Positions 17,956-26,258 of a stretch of DNA of 64,000 nt are shown piece by piece. Below the pieces are notes generated by a model that ran no database searches, was not told where the DNA came from, and worked only from the letters and a program-made list of their open reading frames with translations. Source of the DNA: Aliirhizobium smilacinae (lineage in GTDB: Bacteria; Pseudomonadota; Alphaproteobacteria; Rhizobiales; Rhizobiaceae). How positions within the stretch are numbered: the stretch's first letter is position 1; the number at the start of each line of letters is the position of its first letter. The DNA lies in the NCBI RefSeq assembly GCF_006335145.1, contig NZ_VDMN01000012.1:1-64000 (forward strand). The letters run 5' to 3'. The translations under genes and the position numbers were made by a program.

Positions 17956-18907
17956 GGCTCTGCCTCCTCAAGAGCAGATAGAGGAAGAACAGGCTGCCGA
18001 TAATGCCGAGCACCGTGCCGACCGGGATCTCGAACGGCGCGTTGATCGTGCGCCCGACAATATCGCAGGCAAGGATCAGGCCTGCGCCGCAAATGCCGAT
18101 CCAGGGCAGGCTTTTGCGCAGATTGTCCCCCATCGCCATACTGACGATATTCGGCACGATCAGGCCGAGGAACGGCACGACGCCTGCGGTCACCACCACG
18201 CTTGCGGTCACCATCGAGACGATGACGAGGCCAATCGCCATGATCCGCCGATAGTTGAGGCCCAGATTGGTCGAAAACTCCTCGCCCATGCCGGCGACGG
18301 TAAAACGGTCGGCGGCGATATAGGCCGCGATCGTCAGTGCGAACGCCACCCACAGCGTCTCGTAGCGGCCGCGCAGCACGGCGGAAAAATCGCCATTCGC
18401 CCAAGCGCCCATCGATTGGAACAGGTCGAAACGATAGGCGAAAAATGTCGTGACGGCGCTGATCATGCCCCCGAGCATGATGCCGACCAGCGGCACCATC
18501 AGCACGGAGCGCAACGGAATGGCGCGCAAAACCGCGAGAAACATGCCGGTACCGGCAAGCGCGAAGACAGCCGCAACCAACATCTTGGCCATGACCGGCA
18601 TGTCGGGCGCAAGCAGCAGCACGACCAGCATGCCGAGACCCGCGGATTCCACCGTTCCCGTCGTCGACGGTTCAACGAACCGGTTGCGGGCCAGCATCTG
18701 CAGGATCATTCCGGCAATCGCTATGCCCGATCCGGCCAGGAGAAGTGCAATCGTGCGCGGCACGCGGCTGGCAAGAAGGATCATCACCTGTCGCTGGTCC
18801 GCCGTGCCATTCAGGACCGACCAAAGCGATACGTCGCTCACCCCGACGAACAGGCTGACGACGGCCAGACAGAAGATCAGCAACAATGCAGGGATGAGAG
18901 ATTTCAA
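17945..18907 (-). CDS. Siderophore ABC transporter permease (FecCD family, first subunit)
   Basis: A 320-residue FecCD permease with multiple membrane segments. RVPRTIALLLAGSGIAIAGMILQ is the canonical FecCD N-terminal motif, and VVPFLGLIVPNIVSM the coupling-region motif. It resembles FatD/CeuB. It follows the binding-protein gene after a 78-base spacer holding a hairpin and precedes the second permease with overlap. Confidence 0.9.
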   Translation of the reverse strand: MKSLIPALLLIFCLAVVSLFVGVSDVSLWSVLNGTADQRQVMILLASRVPRTIALLLAGSGIAIAGMILQMLARNRFVEPSTTGTVESAGLGMLVVLLLAPDMPVMAKMLVAAVFALAGTGMFLAVLRAIPLRSVLMVPLVGIMLGGMISAVTTFFAYRFDLFQSMGAWANGDFSAVLRGRYETLWVAFALTIAAYIAADRFTVAGMGEEFSTNLGLNYRRIMAIGLVIVSMVTASVVVTAGVVPFLGLIVPNIVSMAMGDNLRKSLPWIGICGAGLILACDIVGRTINAPFEIPVGTVLGIIGSLFFLYLLLRRQSRVA

Positions 18908-18936
18908 GGCGTCTTATTCTCTAGCAACGACGAGAA

Positions 18937-18952
18937 CCGCGCTTTCGCGCGG
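18937..18952 (-). terminator. Intercistronic hairpin after the siderophore SBP gene
   Basis: In the minus-strand transcript CCGCGC-GAAA-GCGCGG forms a perfect 6-bp stem closed by a GNRA tetraloop, between the binding-protein stop and the permease start. There is no T-run, so it fits an mRNA-stabilising or attenuating element better than full termination. Confidence 0.5.
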
Positions 18953-18985
18953 CTCCCCTTAAAGGCGGGATGGTGCGTCTGCCGA

Positions 18986-19912
18986 TCACGTCTTGTCGAC
19001 GGCGGCGAGCAGCTGGTCGACGGTTTTCTGCATGGCGGTGATACCGCCACCGACGAGATACCAGGAGGTCGCATCAAGATAGACGACATGGCCGTTCTTC
19101 CAGGCCGTCGTCTGGCCGACGACCTCGTTGTCGAGCATGGACCTGGCAGCGCCGTCGCGACCGATCGCGGCATCGCGGTCGATGACGAAAAGCCAGTCGG
19201 GATTCTTTTCCAGAATGTATTCGTAAGACGCCGGATTGCCGTGCGTCCCCTTGGAACCCGTCGTCTCCGCCGGCTGGAAGCCGTAGTCGGAAAACAGCAT
19301 GCCGAAACGCGAGCCGGGGCCGTAGCTGCTCATCTTGCCGCCGGTGGTCAGCACCAGCAGCGACTTGCCGGTATTGGCCGACTTCTGCTTCAGTTGCGCG
19401 CTCGATGCCGCAAGCTTTGCCAGCAAGGCTTCGGCCTGCTCCTGCTTTCCAAACAACGTGCCGAGCTTGCGCACATTCTCCTCGGCCTCCCCGAGGAAAT
19501 TCTCGGGCGAAATCGTCAGGTCGATGGTCGGCGCTATCTTGGCAAGTTCCGCATATTTGGCGCGCGAGCGCCCGGCGACCACGATCAGGTCCGGTTGCGC
19601 GGCGGCAACGGCTTCGTAATCCGGCTCGAACAAGGTGCCGATCTTGGCCACGCCGTCGCCTGCATATTTCGACAGATAATCCGGCTTGTTGCCGCCGGGC
19701 ACGCCTGCCACCTCGATGCCGAGCGCCGTCAGCGTGTCGAGCGTCGCGATATCGTAGGTCAGCACCTTGACCGGCGGCTTGCTGAATGCGGTCTCACCGC
19801 TCGCATGCTTGATGGTGATATCGGCGGCACCGACCGGACCTGAGAGAAAAGCCAGCGAAGCGAAACCGGCGACAAGCGTTGCGATACCCGCACGGCGCGA
19901 GAAGACAGCCAT
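18986..19912 (-). CDS. Siderophore ABC transporter substrate-binding protein (FatB/CeuE/YclQ-like)
   Basis: A 308-residue type III (TroA/BtuF-fold) periplasmic binding protein. Its signal peptide includes FSRRAGIATLVAGFASLAFLS, with cleavage near residue 29. The mature protein starts DITIKHASGETAFSKPPVKV, followed by TLTALGI.VAGVPG and YEAVAAAQPDLIVVAGR. Its closest known relatives bind Fe(III)-catecholate siderophores. It is the first gene of the ABC operon. An ICE-like box lies 112 bases upstream in the shared region with the divergent fusion gene. Confidence 0.9.
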   Translation of the reverse strand: MAVFSRRAGIATLVAGFASLAFLSGPVGAADITIKHASGETAFSKPPVKVLTYDIATLDTLTALGIEVAGVPGGNKPDYLSKYAGDGVAKIGTLFEPDYEAVAAAQPDLIVVAGRSRAKYAELAKIAPTIDLTISPENFLGEAEENVRKLGTLFGKQEQAEALLAKLAASSAQLKQKSANTGKSLLVLTTGGKMSSYGPGSRFGMLFSDYGFQPAETTGSKGTHGNPASYEYILEKNPDWLFVIDRDAAIGRDGAARSMLDNEVVGQTTAWKNGHVVYLDATSWYLVGGGITAMQKTVDQLLAAVDKT

Positions 19913-20023
19913 GATCTATCCTTATGCCACATCAAGGGAAATCACATTTGCCGTGATGCGCGTATTTAAGTTGAGCGATACGGTATAGTTATGTAGACCC
20001 GGCCAGGCGGTCAACGAAGTTTT

Positions 20024-20040
20024 TTTAGAGACATTCTAAT
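20024..20040. promoter_or_regulatory. ICE-like box (Irr/Fur-family site) between siderophore SBP and fusion gene
   Basis: TTTAGAGACATTCTAAT matches the rhizobial iron-control element (TTTAGAA-N3-TTCTAAA) at most positions. It is 112 bases before the SBP start and 44 bases before the fusion gene start, so it could control either direction. A second near-match lies before the TonB receptor gene at 25837. Confidence 0.55.
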
Positions 20041-20083
20041 TTGCCGTCGCCGCAAATTGGCGTCTCATATTGAGGGATGATTG

Positions 20084-22135
20084 ATGGGGGCGAAGGATAG
20101 GAGCCTGGTTGCGCAAAAGACGATCGGCGGCGGGGCGAGCATGTCCCAGATCAAGCTCCTGATCGCGCTGGATGCACTCCTGCGCGAAGGCAGCGTCAGT
20201 GCGGCAGCTGCAAGCCTTGGCATGCAGGTCTCTGCCGTCAGCCGGATACTCGGGGAGCTTCGCGACCATTACGACGATCCCATCCTCGTGCGAACCGGCC
20301 GCGGCATGCGGCCGACACCGTTTGCCGAAGCCCTTCGGCTGAGAGTGCGTGCCTTCAGTGTCGAGACAGACGCATTGCTCTCGCCGGCTGCCAACAATCC
20401 GGCCGTCGCCGGGACGCAACCGACCGGAGGTGACTGGCACGGCAGAGGCCTGCTCAAGGCCTTGCCCTTGGGCGTCACCCCGGTGGACCAACTGGATGCG
20501 GCCCCCACGCCGGACAGTCACGCAAGGCGGCTCGCGGCAATCGGCGACAATGCCGATCCGCACCGGCGTCTTGCTCGTTATATCGCAACCACGGCGCCTG
20601 GGCCTGGCCGAAGCCGTCCCCTGACGGTCGATGAAGCTCGCGATGCCGTGTCGATCATCCTCGAGGGACAGGGCGACCCTATTCAGATCGGCGCACTGCT
20701 GATGACGATCCAGTATCGCGGTCCGACGGCGGGTGAACTTGCGGGGTTTGCCGACGGGATCCGCAATTCCATCAAGGGCGTGTCGATGAGCACGATCAGG
20801 CCGGATCTCGACTGGCCCGCCTATGTTTCGCCGCGTCTGCAGACCGCCCCGTGGTTCATCCACTCGGCCCGGCTGGTCGCCATGGCTGGCTACAAGGTGC
20901 TGATGCACGGCCATTTCGGCGGCGGCCCGGCCAACGGCAAACTGGAAACGGCTGCCGGCGATGCCGATATCCCCGTCTGCATTTCGGTACACGAGGTCGA
21001 AGCGGCGTTTCAGTACGGCAATATCGCCTACATGCCGATCGGCGCGATTGCTCCGCAGGTCCAGAGCCTGCTTGCGCTTTACCCCCTGTTCGAAATGCGC
21101 AATCCGCTCAATGCGGCCGTTAACCTGATCAATCCGCTCATCGCCCCCGCTTCCGTCGTCGGTGCATCACAGGCTTCGCGACGCGATCTTTACCGTGATG
21201 CGGCCCGTGAGCTTGAGGTCGAAAACATTGCGGTTATCGGCTCGACGCGCGATATCGCCGAACTCGCGCCCGACAAGGCGGTGAAGATCTTCCGTCTCGC
21301 CGGTGGCCAGTCGGTCGATACCGTCGTGCCCGCCGTCCGCACCGGCCGCGCCGGCACGACCGGCATGCTCAGCCAGCGGGAATATTGGCGCGCCGTCTGG
21401 TCGGGTGCCGCGCGTGATCCGAAGGCGGAAACGGTGATACTTCACACAGCGGCAACGGCCCTCCTCTCCCTCTCCGGTAGGGTGGAGGCAAGATTCGAGG
21501 ATTGCCTGGAAAAGGCCTCCGATCTCTGGGCAAGGCGCAACCCGAGACGCGCCGGAAAGATCAACTATCGGGTCAACGGGCCAGGCAGGATTGCCCCCGC
21601 GATAGCGCTGGTTTCATCACTTGCCTTCGCCCTGCTGCCCGACCTTGCATCGGCACAGCATAAGGGCGATAGGTCGAATGGGCTCGGCGCTTTCGAAGGA
21701 AGCAATCAGGTCAGCGAAATCCACGGCCGCTGGCAACTGACCTGCGGCGTCAGCAATATGAAAAAACTCTGCGTCATCGGGCAGCCCTTAAGGCTCGAAG
21801 GCGTCAGCCAGCAGGCATCCATCGAATTGACACCAGTCGATGCCGGCCGTGCCCAGACGGTCATCACCCTGCCCTTCAGCATCGATATTGCAAGCGGCGT
21901 CAAGATCGCCATCGATCAGGCGGCGCCATCTACGTCGCTGTCGATCCAGGGATGCAGCGAATACGGCTGCCACGCCGCAGCGATCATCGAGCCGGAACTT
22001 CTGCAGAAACTGCACACCGGAACCGAGCTTCGCCTCGTTGCAACCGGCCTCGACGACAAAAAGGAAGTCGCCTTCCATGCCGATCTGGACGGTCTTGCAG
22101 CAGCCTCATCCCGCGCCCTGACGTTGTCGAAATAG
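20084..22135 (+). CDS. LysR-type HTH / TrpD2 (anthranilate phosphoribosyltransferase-like) / TM / IalB-domain fusion protein
   Basis: A 683-residue chimaera. Residues about 20-95 are a LysR-type winged HTH (LLIALDALLREGSVSAAAAS, LGMQVSAVSRILGELRDHYD). Residues about 150-490 are a glycosyltransferase family 3 / TrpD2 (YbiB-like) domain (EARDAVSIILEGQGDPIQIG, TAGELAGFADGIRNS, HGHFGGGPANGK, TAGM-type ends). A hydrophobic segment at about 502-523 (IAPAIALVSSLAFALLPDLA) is followed by an IalB-family domain with Cys554, Cys563, Cys624 and Cys629 (W.LTCG, GCSEYGCHA). No in-frame ATG, GTG or TTG with a ribosome site precedes the IalB part, so it is not a separate gene here. The start has GAGGG before ATG at 20084; 20141 is an alternative. 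The LysR effector domain is missing. The predicted topology is DNA-binding and TrpD2 domains in the cytoplasm with IalB in the periplasm. Confidence 0.75.
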   Translation: MGAKDRSLVAQKTIGGGASMSQIKLLIALDALLREGSVSAAAASLGMQVSAVSRILGELRDHYDDPILVRTGRGMRPTPFAEALRLRVRAFSVETDALLSPAANNPAVAGTQPTGGDWHGRGLLKALPLGVTPVDQLDAAPTPDSHARRLAAIGDNADPHRRLARYIATTAPGPGRSRPLTVDEARDAVSIILEGQGDPIQIGALLMTIQYRGPTAGELAGFADGIRNSIKGVSMSTIRPDLDWPAYVSPRLQTAPWFIHSARLVAMAGYKVLMHGHFGGGPANGKLETAAGDADIPVCISVHEVEAAFQYGNIAYMPIGAIAPQVQSLLALYPLFEMRNPLNAAVNLINPLIAPASVVGASQASRRDLYRDAARELEVENIAVIGSTRDIAELAPDKAVKIFRLAGGQSVDTVVPAVRTGRAGTTGMLSQREYWRAVWSGAARDPKAETVILHTAATALLSLSGRVEARFEDCLEKASDLWARRNPRRAGKINYRVNGPGRIAPAIALVSSLAFALLPDLASAQHKGDRSNGLGAFEGSNQVSEIHGRWQLTCGVSNMKKLCVIGQPLRLEGVSQQASIELTPVDAGRAQTVITLPFSIDIASGVKIAIDQAAPSTSLSIQGCSEYGCHAAAIIEPELLQKLHTGTELRLVATGLDDKKEVAFHADLDGLAAASSRALTLSK

Positions 22136-22146
22136 CCGTCTCCGAT

Positions 22147-23502
22147 TTACGGCTCGGCTCGCCACAAGGGCAATCCCGAGCCCATTTCCAGTGCAGCAAG
22201 AGCCGGGACCTTCGCTCCGTTGCGGATACGCTCGACGAGGATGGCATTCAGTCGGTCGCAGGCCGCCGTATCGATCGCCATGCCCGGCAGGGGGTGAACG
22301 ATCCCCGCACCCATCAGAGCATGCAGGATCTGGTTCAGAAGCCCGGTCGGCACCGGGCTCGGCTCGGCATGCTGCGTTTGCGCAAACGATGCCGGCCCCT
22401 TTGACAATCTTGAAAGCAGCGGCGCCACATGGGCGGCCGGCAGTTCGATCGGGCCGATGCGGGTGTCGATCGTCAACGGGCCTGAAACCGGCCCACCGGG
22501 CAGCAGCCCGAAAACCATGTCGTTCAATGCGGCCGTATGGCGTGCGGGATCCAATGGCTTCGGGTCGCGCATGTAGAGGTCACGACGCAGCGCCTGGTTG
22601 CGGGCCGCATCCTTCAGCGTCTCCCGCAAGACGCTGTCCTTTACATCCTGCACCACCGGCATGACGCTGCCGGGAACGGACAGTGCGTCGATATTCTCGA
22701 TGGGTGTCGCGCTGCCGACGAGGCGAAGTCCCATGCCGGCTGCCGCCTGCATTACCTCGGCCACATGCAGCGGCGCAAAGTGATCGTTAAGATATTCATG
22801 GGCGATATAGGCCACGTCTTCCTTGGCGAGATGATCAAGCGTCGCGGCGGCTGCGGGATGGGCGACGAAAAACCCGGCATTCGTCGCCTTGAGCCTTGCG
22901 AGAAGATCGAGACCGGCTCTGATCCCACGCTCCACATGACCGTTCTCTGCAGCCACCATCTGGCGAAAAATGCTCTGGAACAGCGAGAAAGGCGCGGCAC
23001 CCGGCTGCGTCATGTAGTGAAGATAGAACACGCCTCCCGGTGCAATGGATTGCGCTGCAAAGCGCATGATCGCGTTCCGGGTATGTGGCGCGACCCAAGA
23101 ATAGATCCCGTGCGCAACGATGAATTCGAACGGCGCGGCTTTCCGCCGGTCGTCGGCAATATCGAGCAGGTGGAACTCGATATTGCCAAGCCTCGCTTCC
23201 GATGCCAGCCGGCGCGCAGCCTCGATATGGGCGGGATTGATATCGATACCGGTGAAATGCGCATCGGGATTGGCGGCGGCCAGCAGGCAGGCGCCAAAAC
23301 CGTCGCCGCAGCCGATTTCGCACCAGCGGGAACCGCGGATCGGCGGCGATGCAAAGCCCAGGGCTGTCAGCGTTGCCACAAGCCAGGCGGGAGAGTGCTC
23401 CCTGTGAAAGCGCGGCACATAGGCGATGTCGGTAATGTAGGCCGGACCGTTCAATCGCCGCTCCCCGGTTCGCAACTCGTAAAATACAGGGAAACCGCCC
23501 AT
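22147..23502 (-). CDS. SAM-dependent methyltransferase with C-terminal regulatory domain
   Basis: A 451-residue protein. Residues about 50-190 are a class I methyltransferase: motif I EIGCGDGFGACLLAAA, acidic post-I GIDINPAHIE, and VAHGIYSWV at motif IV. The middle (about 220-310; HEYLNDHFAPLHVAEVMQAA) matches the methyltransferase regulatory domain PF10119, and the C-terminus is less conserved. It starts 36 bases after the TonB-receptor stop on the same strand, so it is probably co-transcribed with it. A substrate cannot be assigned; modification of a siderophore, a receptor or a small regulator are all possible. It ends convergently, 11 bases from the fusion gene. Confidence 0.85.
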   Translation of the reverse strand: MGGFPVFYELRTGERRLNGPAYITDIAYVPRFHREHSPAWLVATLTALGFASPPIRGSRWCEIGCGDGFGACLLAAANPDAHFTGIDINPAHIEAARRLASEARLGNIEFHLLDIADDRRKAAPFEFIVAHGIYSWVAPHTRNAIMRFAAQSIAPGGVFYLHYMTQPGAAPFSLFQSIFRQMVAAENGHVERGIRAGLDLLARLKATNAGFFVAHPAAAATLDHLAKEDVAYIAHEYLNDHFAPLHVAEVMQAAAGMGLRLVGSATPIENIDALSVPGSVMPVVQDVKDSVLRETLKDAARNQALRRDLYMRDPKPLDPARHTAALNDMVFGLLPGGPVSGPLTIDTRIGPIELPAAHVAPLLSRLSKGPASFAQTQHAEPSPVPTGLLNQILHALMGAGIVHPLPGMAIDTAACDRLNAILVERIRNGAKVPALAALEMGSGLPLWRAEP

Positions 23503-23538
23503 GAAGGGCGATTTCCAAGCGGCCTGGGTTATGGCGGT

Positions 23539-25758
23539 CTAGAATTTCGCCGTCAATGAAACATAGAACGTGCGGCCAGGCTCGTTATACGTGTTGGCAC
23601 CGGCGGCATTGCCGCTTCCCTCGCGAAAAACCCGCTTGTCGAAGACATTGGTGACGCCTGCGCCAACCCTGAAATGTTCGTTGACGTCATAGTTTACCGC
23701 CAGATTGACCAGCGTATAGGGGTCGCGCGGCTCCGTATTTGTCACCGCACCGCCCGTCGTTGCAGTCAGCGTCGGCGATTCGGTCTTGCCATAATGGGTC
23801 GCGGAAAGCGTCAGCGACAGATCCTCGCGCGCCTGCCATTCCAGCCATGTGTTGATCGTATAGTCGGGCACGAGCGATAGCGGCTGGCCGTTTTGCTTGT
23901 CTTTCGATTCGATCATGTAGGTCGCATTTGTCGACCAGGTCAGCACATCGTTGATCGGAACGGCAAGGTTCGCTTCAAGCCCGGAAACGACGGCTTCGGG
24001 AACATTGTACCACTGGAAATACTGGGCAGTGTTCGAAACGCCTTCCGGCACCACGCCGGCCGCGATCCGGTTTTTGTAGTCGTTGTGGAAATAGGTGATG
24101 CCGGCATTCCAGCCGTCATCGTCGGTATAATTGATGCCGATTTCCTTGTTGATCGACGTTTCCGGGTCAAGATCCGGATTGCCGACGACATAGCAACCGT
24201 TGCCGAGGTTCGAATAAGCGACCGGGCAACCGTTGCCCATCGTGAAATAGACGTAGTTGGGGTTGAGCTGGAACAGGTTCGGCGCCTTGAAGGCTCGGGC
24301 GATACCGGCCTTGAGCGAGACCGTTTCCGTCAGATCGTAGGAGGCGTTGAGGCTCGGGCTCCAGTTCGCGCCAAACTCGCTGTGATGATCGAAACGGACG
24401 CCCGGTGTCAGTGTCAGCTGATCCGTCACCTCGATATTGTCTTCGGCATAAAGGCCGATCATCCAGGCATTGCTCTTGGGATCACGTTCGCTGTTGGATA
24501 TGCCGGGGATCGTTACCCCCGTGGCAACCGCCTGCCGGGTGGAGACCGGGTCGTCCAGCCATTCGCCGCGGAATTCAGCACCGAGCGTCACGGTCTGCGG
24601 CACGCCGATCTCGAGCGGAATGTCCCATTCGGATTTCGCCGTCAGATTGTCGAGACGGCTGGTGCCGAATTCGTTTGTGTTGATCGCACCTTCGGTACTG
24701 CCGGCGAGACCTTCGAGCAGCCGCTTGTTGAATGTCCTTTCCCATTGAACATAGCTGTTGGAATCACCGAAATCGTAGGTTCCGCGATGGGTAAGGGAAA
24801 GCGTTCCCCGCTTCATCACGTTGGTTTCCTTGCCGATCATCGAATCCAGTGTCGCATTGGTGCCGGCAAGCTGGCGGTCGCCGGCGAAGATATTGCCCTG
24901 GCGGCTGAATGCGGCTTCGAGGTCGAAGGCGTGGTCGCCCGTCGGCTCGAAAGTCAGCAGGCCACGAATGTCCTTGTTTATGACACCCTCGCGGCCGGCC
25001 GCAGCCGGGTCCGTCGTTACATTCGCGTCGGCGTTTATATCGGCATCATCCGCATCCGTTTTGGCGTAACCACCGGTCAGGCGGAACGACATCGTATCGG
25101 TGACCGGGCCGCCGACGATAAAGCTGCCGCGGCGCGTGCCACCTTCCTCGGAATGCTGCGGAACGCTGAAATACGTGGTTACCGAGCCGGAGAGTTTTTC
25201 TGGATGTTTGGTGATGATATTGACCACGCCGCCGGCAGCACCCGAACCGTAGCGCGCTGCTGCCGGACCGCGGATCACCTCGATCCGTTCGATTGCGTCG
25301 GCCGGAACCCAGTTCGTGTCGCCGCGTGAATCGCGCTCTCCGGCGCGGCCCATGCGGACGGAATTGCGTGAAAGCACAGGCTTGCCGTCGATCAGGATGA
25401 GGGTGTTTTCCGGCCCCATGCCGCGCAATTCGATCTGACGCTGGTTGCCGCGCTGGCCTGAAGCCGTGGTTCCGGTCAGGTTGGCGCCCGGCATTTTGCG
25501 AATGAGTTCGGAAAGATCGTTGGCAGGCGGCATCTTGGCGATGTCGTCGGACGTGATGGTCGAGACACCGGGCGCCTGCTTCAACTGCTCGTCGGCGGTG
25601 AGCACGATCGGCTTGAGAACCGTGTCGTCGGTCGCCGTCTCGTCGCCTTCCTGACCCAAAACCGGCGTTGCGCCGACCAGAAAGATCACGCCCAGAGCCG
25701 TCGCCGAAAGATATCGGCGCTTTTGCTGCTGTCGGACGTTCATTCGAATATTCGGCAT
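23539..25758 (-). CDS. TonB-dependent siderophore receptor (FepA-like)
   Basis: A 739-residue outer-membrane receptor. Its signal peptide includes RRYLSATALGVIFLVGATPV. A TonB box is likely at TVLKPIVLTA. The plug domain has QRQIELRGMGPENTLILIDG and AIERIEVIRGPAAARYGSGA, and the 22-strand barrel ends in the aromatic YVSLTAKF. The length and barrel motifs (GTRRGSFIVGGPV) resemble FepA/PfeA, pointing to catecholate siderophores such as enterobactin-type xenosiderophores; no biosynthesis genes are present. I place the start at 25758 (GGGGG eight bases upstream). In-frame starts at 25797, 25782 and 25743 are possible. The methyltransferase gene follows in the same transcript. Confidence 0.9.
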   Translation of the reverse strand: MPNIRMNVRQQQKRRYLSATALGVIFLVGATPVLGQEGDETATDDTVLKPIVLTADEQLKQAPGVSTITSDDIAKMPPANDLSELIRKMPGANLTGTTASGQRGNQRQIELRGMGPENTLILIDGKPVLSRNSVRMGRAGERDSRGDTNWVPADAIERIEVIRGPAAARYGSGAAGGVVNIITKHPEKLSGSVTTYFSVPQHSEEGGTRRGSFIVGGPVTDTMSFRLTGGYAKTDADDADINADANVTTDPAAAGREGVINKDIRGLLTFEPTGDHAFDLEAAFSRQGNIFAGDRQLAGTNATLDSMIGKETNVMKRGTLSLTHRGTYDFGDSNSYVQWERTFNKRLLEGLAGSTEGAINTNEFGTSRLDNLTAKSEWDIPLEIGVPQTVTLGAEFRGEWLDDPVSTRQAVATGVTIPGISNSERDPKSNAWMIGLYAEDNIEVTDQLTLTPGVRFDHHSEFGANWSPSLNASYDLTETVSLKAGIARAFKAPNLFQLNPNYVYFTMGNGCPVAYSNLGNGCYVVGNPDLDPETSINKEIGINYTDDDGWNAGITYFHNDYKNRIAAGVVPEGVSNTAQYFQWYNVPEAVVSGLEANLAVPINDVLTWSTNATYMIESKDKQNGQPLSLVPDYTINTWLEWQAREDLSLTLSATHYGKTESPTLTATTGGAVTNTEPRDPYTLVNLAVNYDVNEHFRVGAGVTNVFDKRVFREGSGNAAGANTYNEPGRTFYVSLTAKF

Positions 25759-25836
25759 TATGTTTTGCCCCCGCAAATACATGACTAAATCAGTCACCTA
25801 TTTCCGGTAGGGAATGTGAAGTTTCAATGACGATGT

Positions 25837-25853
25837 TTTAGAATCATTCTGAA
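25837..25853 (-). promoter_or_regulatory. ICE-like box (Irr/Fur-family site) before the TonB receptor gene
   Basis: TTTAGAATCATTCTGAA differs from the ICE consensus (TTTAGAA-N3-TTCTAAA) at one base. It lies about 80 bases before the preferred receptor start, where it would overlap the promoter. Confidence 0.6.
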
Positions 25854-25859
25854 TTCACA

Positions 25860-26190
25860 ATCGCGCAAAAAGGCCGGTTTGATTCTCGCTCGCTGCATTT
25901 TCAAAGGAGCAAATTACCGTACGAGATAATGCTTTATTGTGATGGGACGCGAACCAGCGACCCGATACTGGGTTATCTTGAGACCGTGGTTTCACTTTAA
26001 ACTTCATAGACACAAGGTCTGGATCGGTGCGGCTCTCAAGTTAAAAACTGCCAGTACGATGCGCCGGCCCTTCAGCGAACTTAGGCCGTTAGGGCTCAAG
26101 TCGACTCTTACGCATTTAAATCATTTCAATCGCTGACGTACAGTCCAGAAGACCATTTTGCGAGCATCCGCGGGCCGATTCCGCTTAGCT
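25860..26190. other. Intergenic stretch with no recognisable gene
   Basis: Between the receptor promoter and the end of the inositol operon both strands lack convincing reading frames. One 65-codon open frame (25939-26136) has no ribosome site and no family resemblance. The sequence is more AT-rich than the neighbours. I see no repeat, tRNA or element end. Confidence 0.5.
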
Positions 26191-26196
26191 TCAGCT

Positions 26197-26232
26197 AAAA
26201 AAAAACCGCGCTGATGGCGTTTACGCGCTCAG
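26197..26232 (-). terminator. Rho-independent terminator of the inositol operon
   Basis: Read on the minus strand, CTGAgcGCG-TAAA-CGCcaTCAG forms an interrupted stem. It is followed by CGCGG and nine consecutive T residues (26205-26197), about 27 bases after the last gene of the operon. The stem is imperfect but the T-run is clear. Confidence 0.55.
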
Positions 26233-26258
26233 TACGTCGCTGAGTTCGTTCAATCCGA

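Noticed and set aside
17819..19843. A 674-codon plus-strand frame opposite the siderophore permeases and SBP
   Set aside because: It is rich in His, Arg, Asp and Gln with no hydrophobic core, a typical antisense shadow of membrane-protein genes in high-GC DNA. Both true genes have clear motifs on the minus strand.
23539..23543. Siderophore biosynthesis genes near the receptor
   Set aside because: No NRPS, IucA-type synthetase or isochorismate pathway gene is present in the window. The locus contains uptake and accessory genes only.
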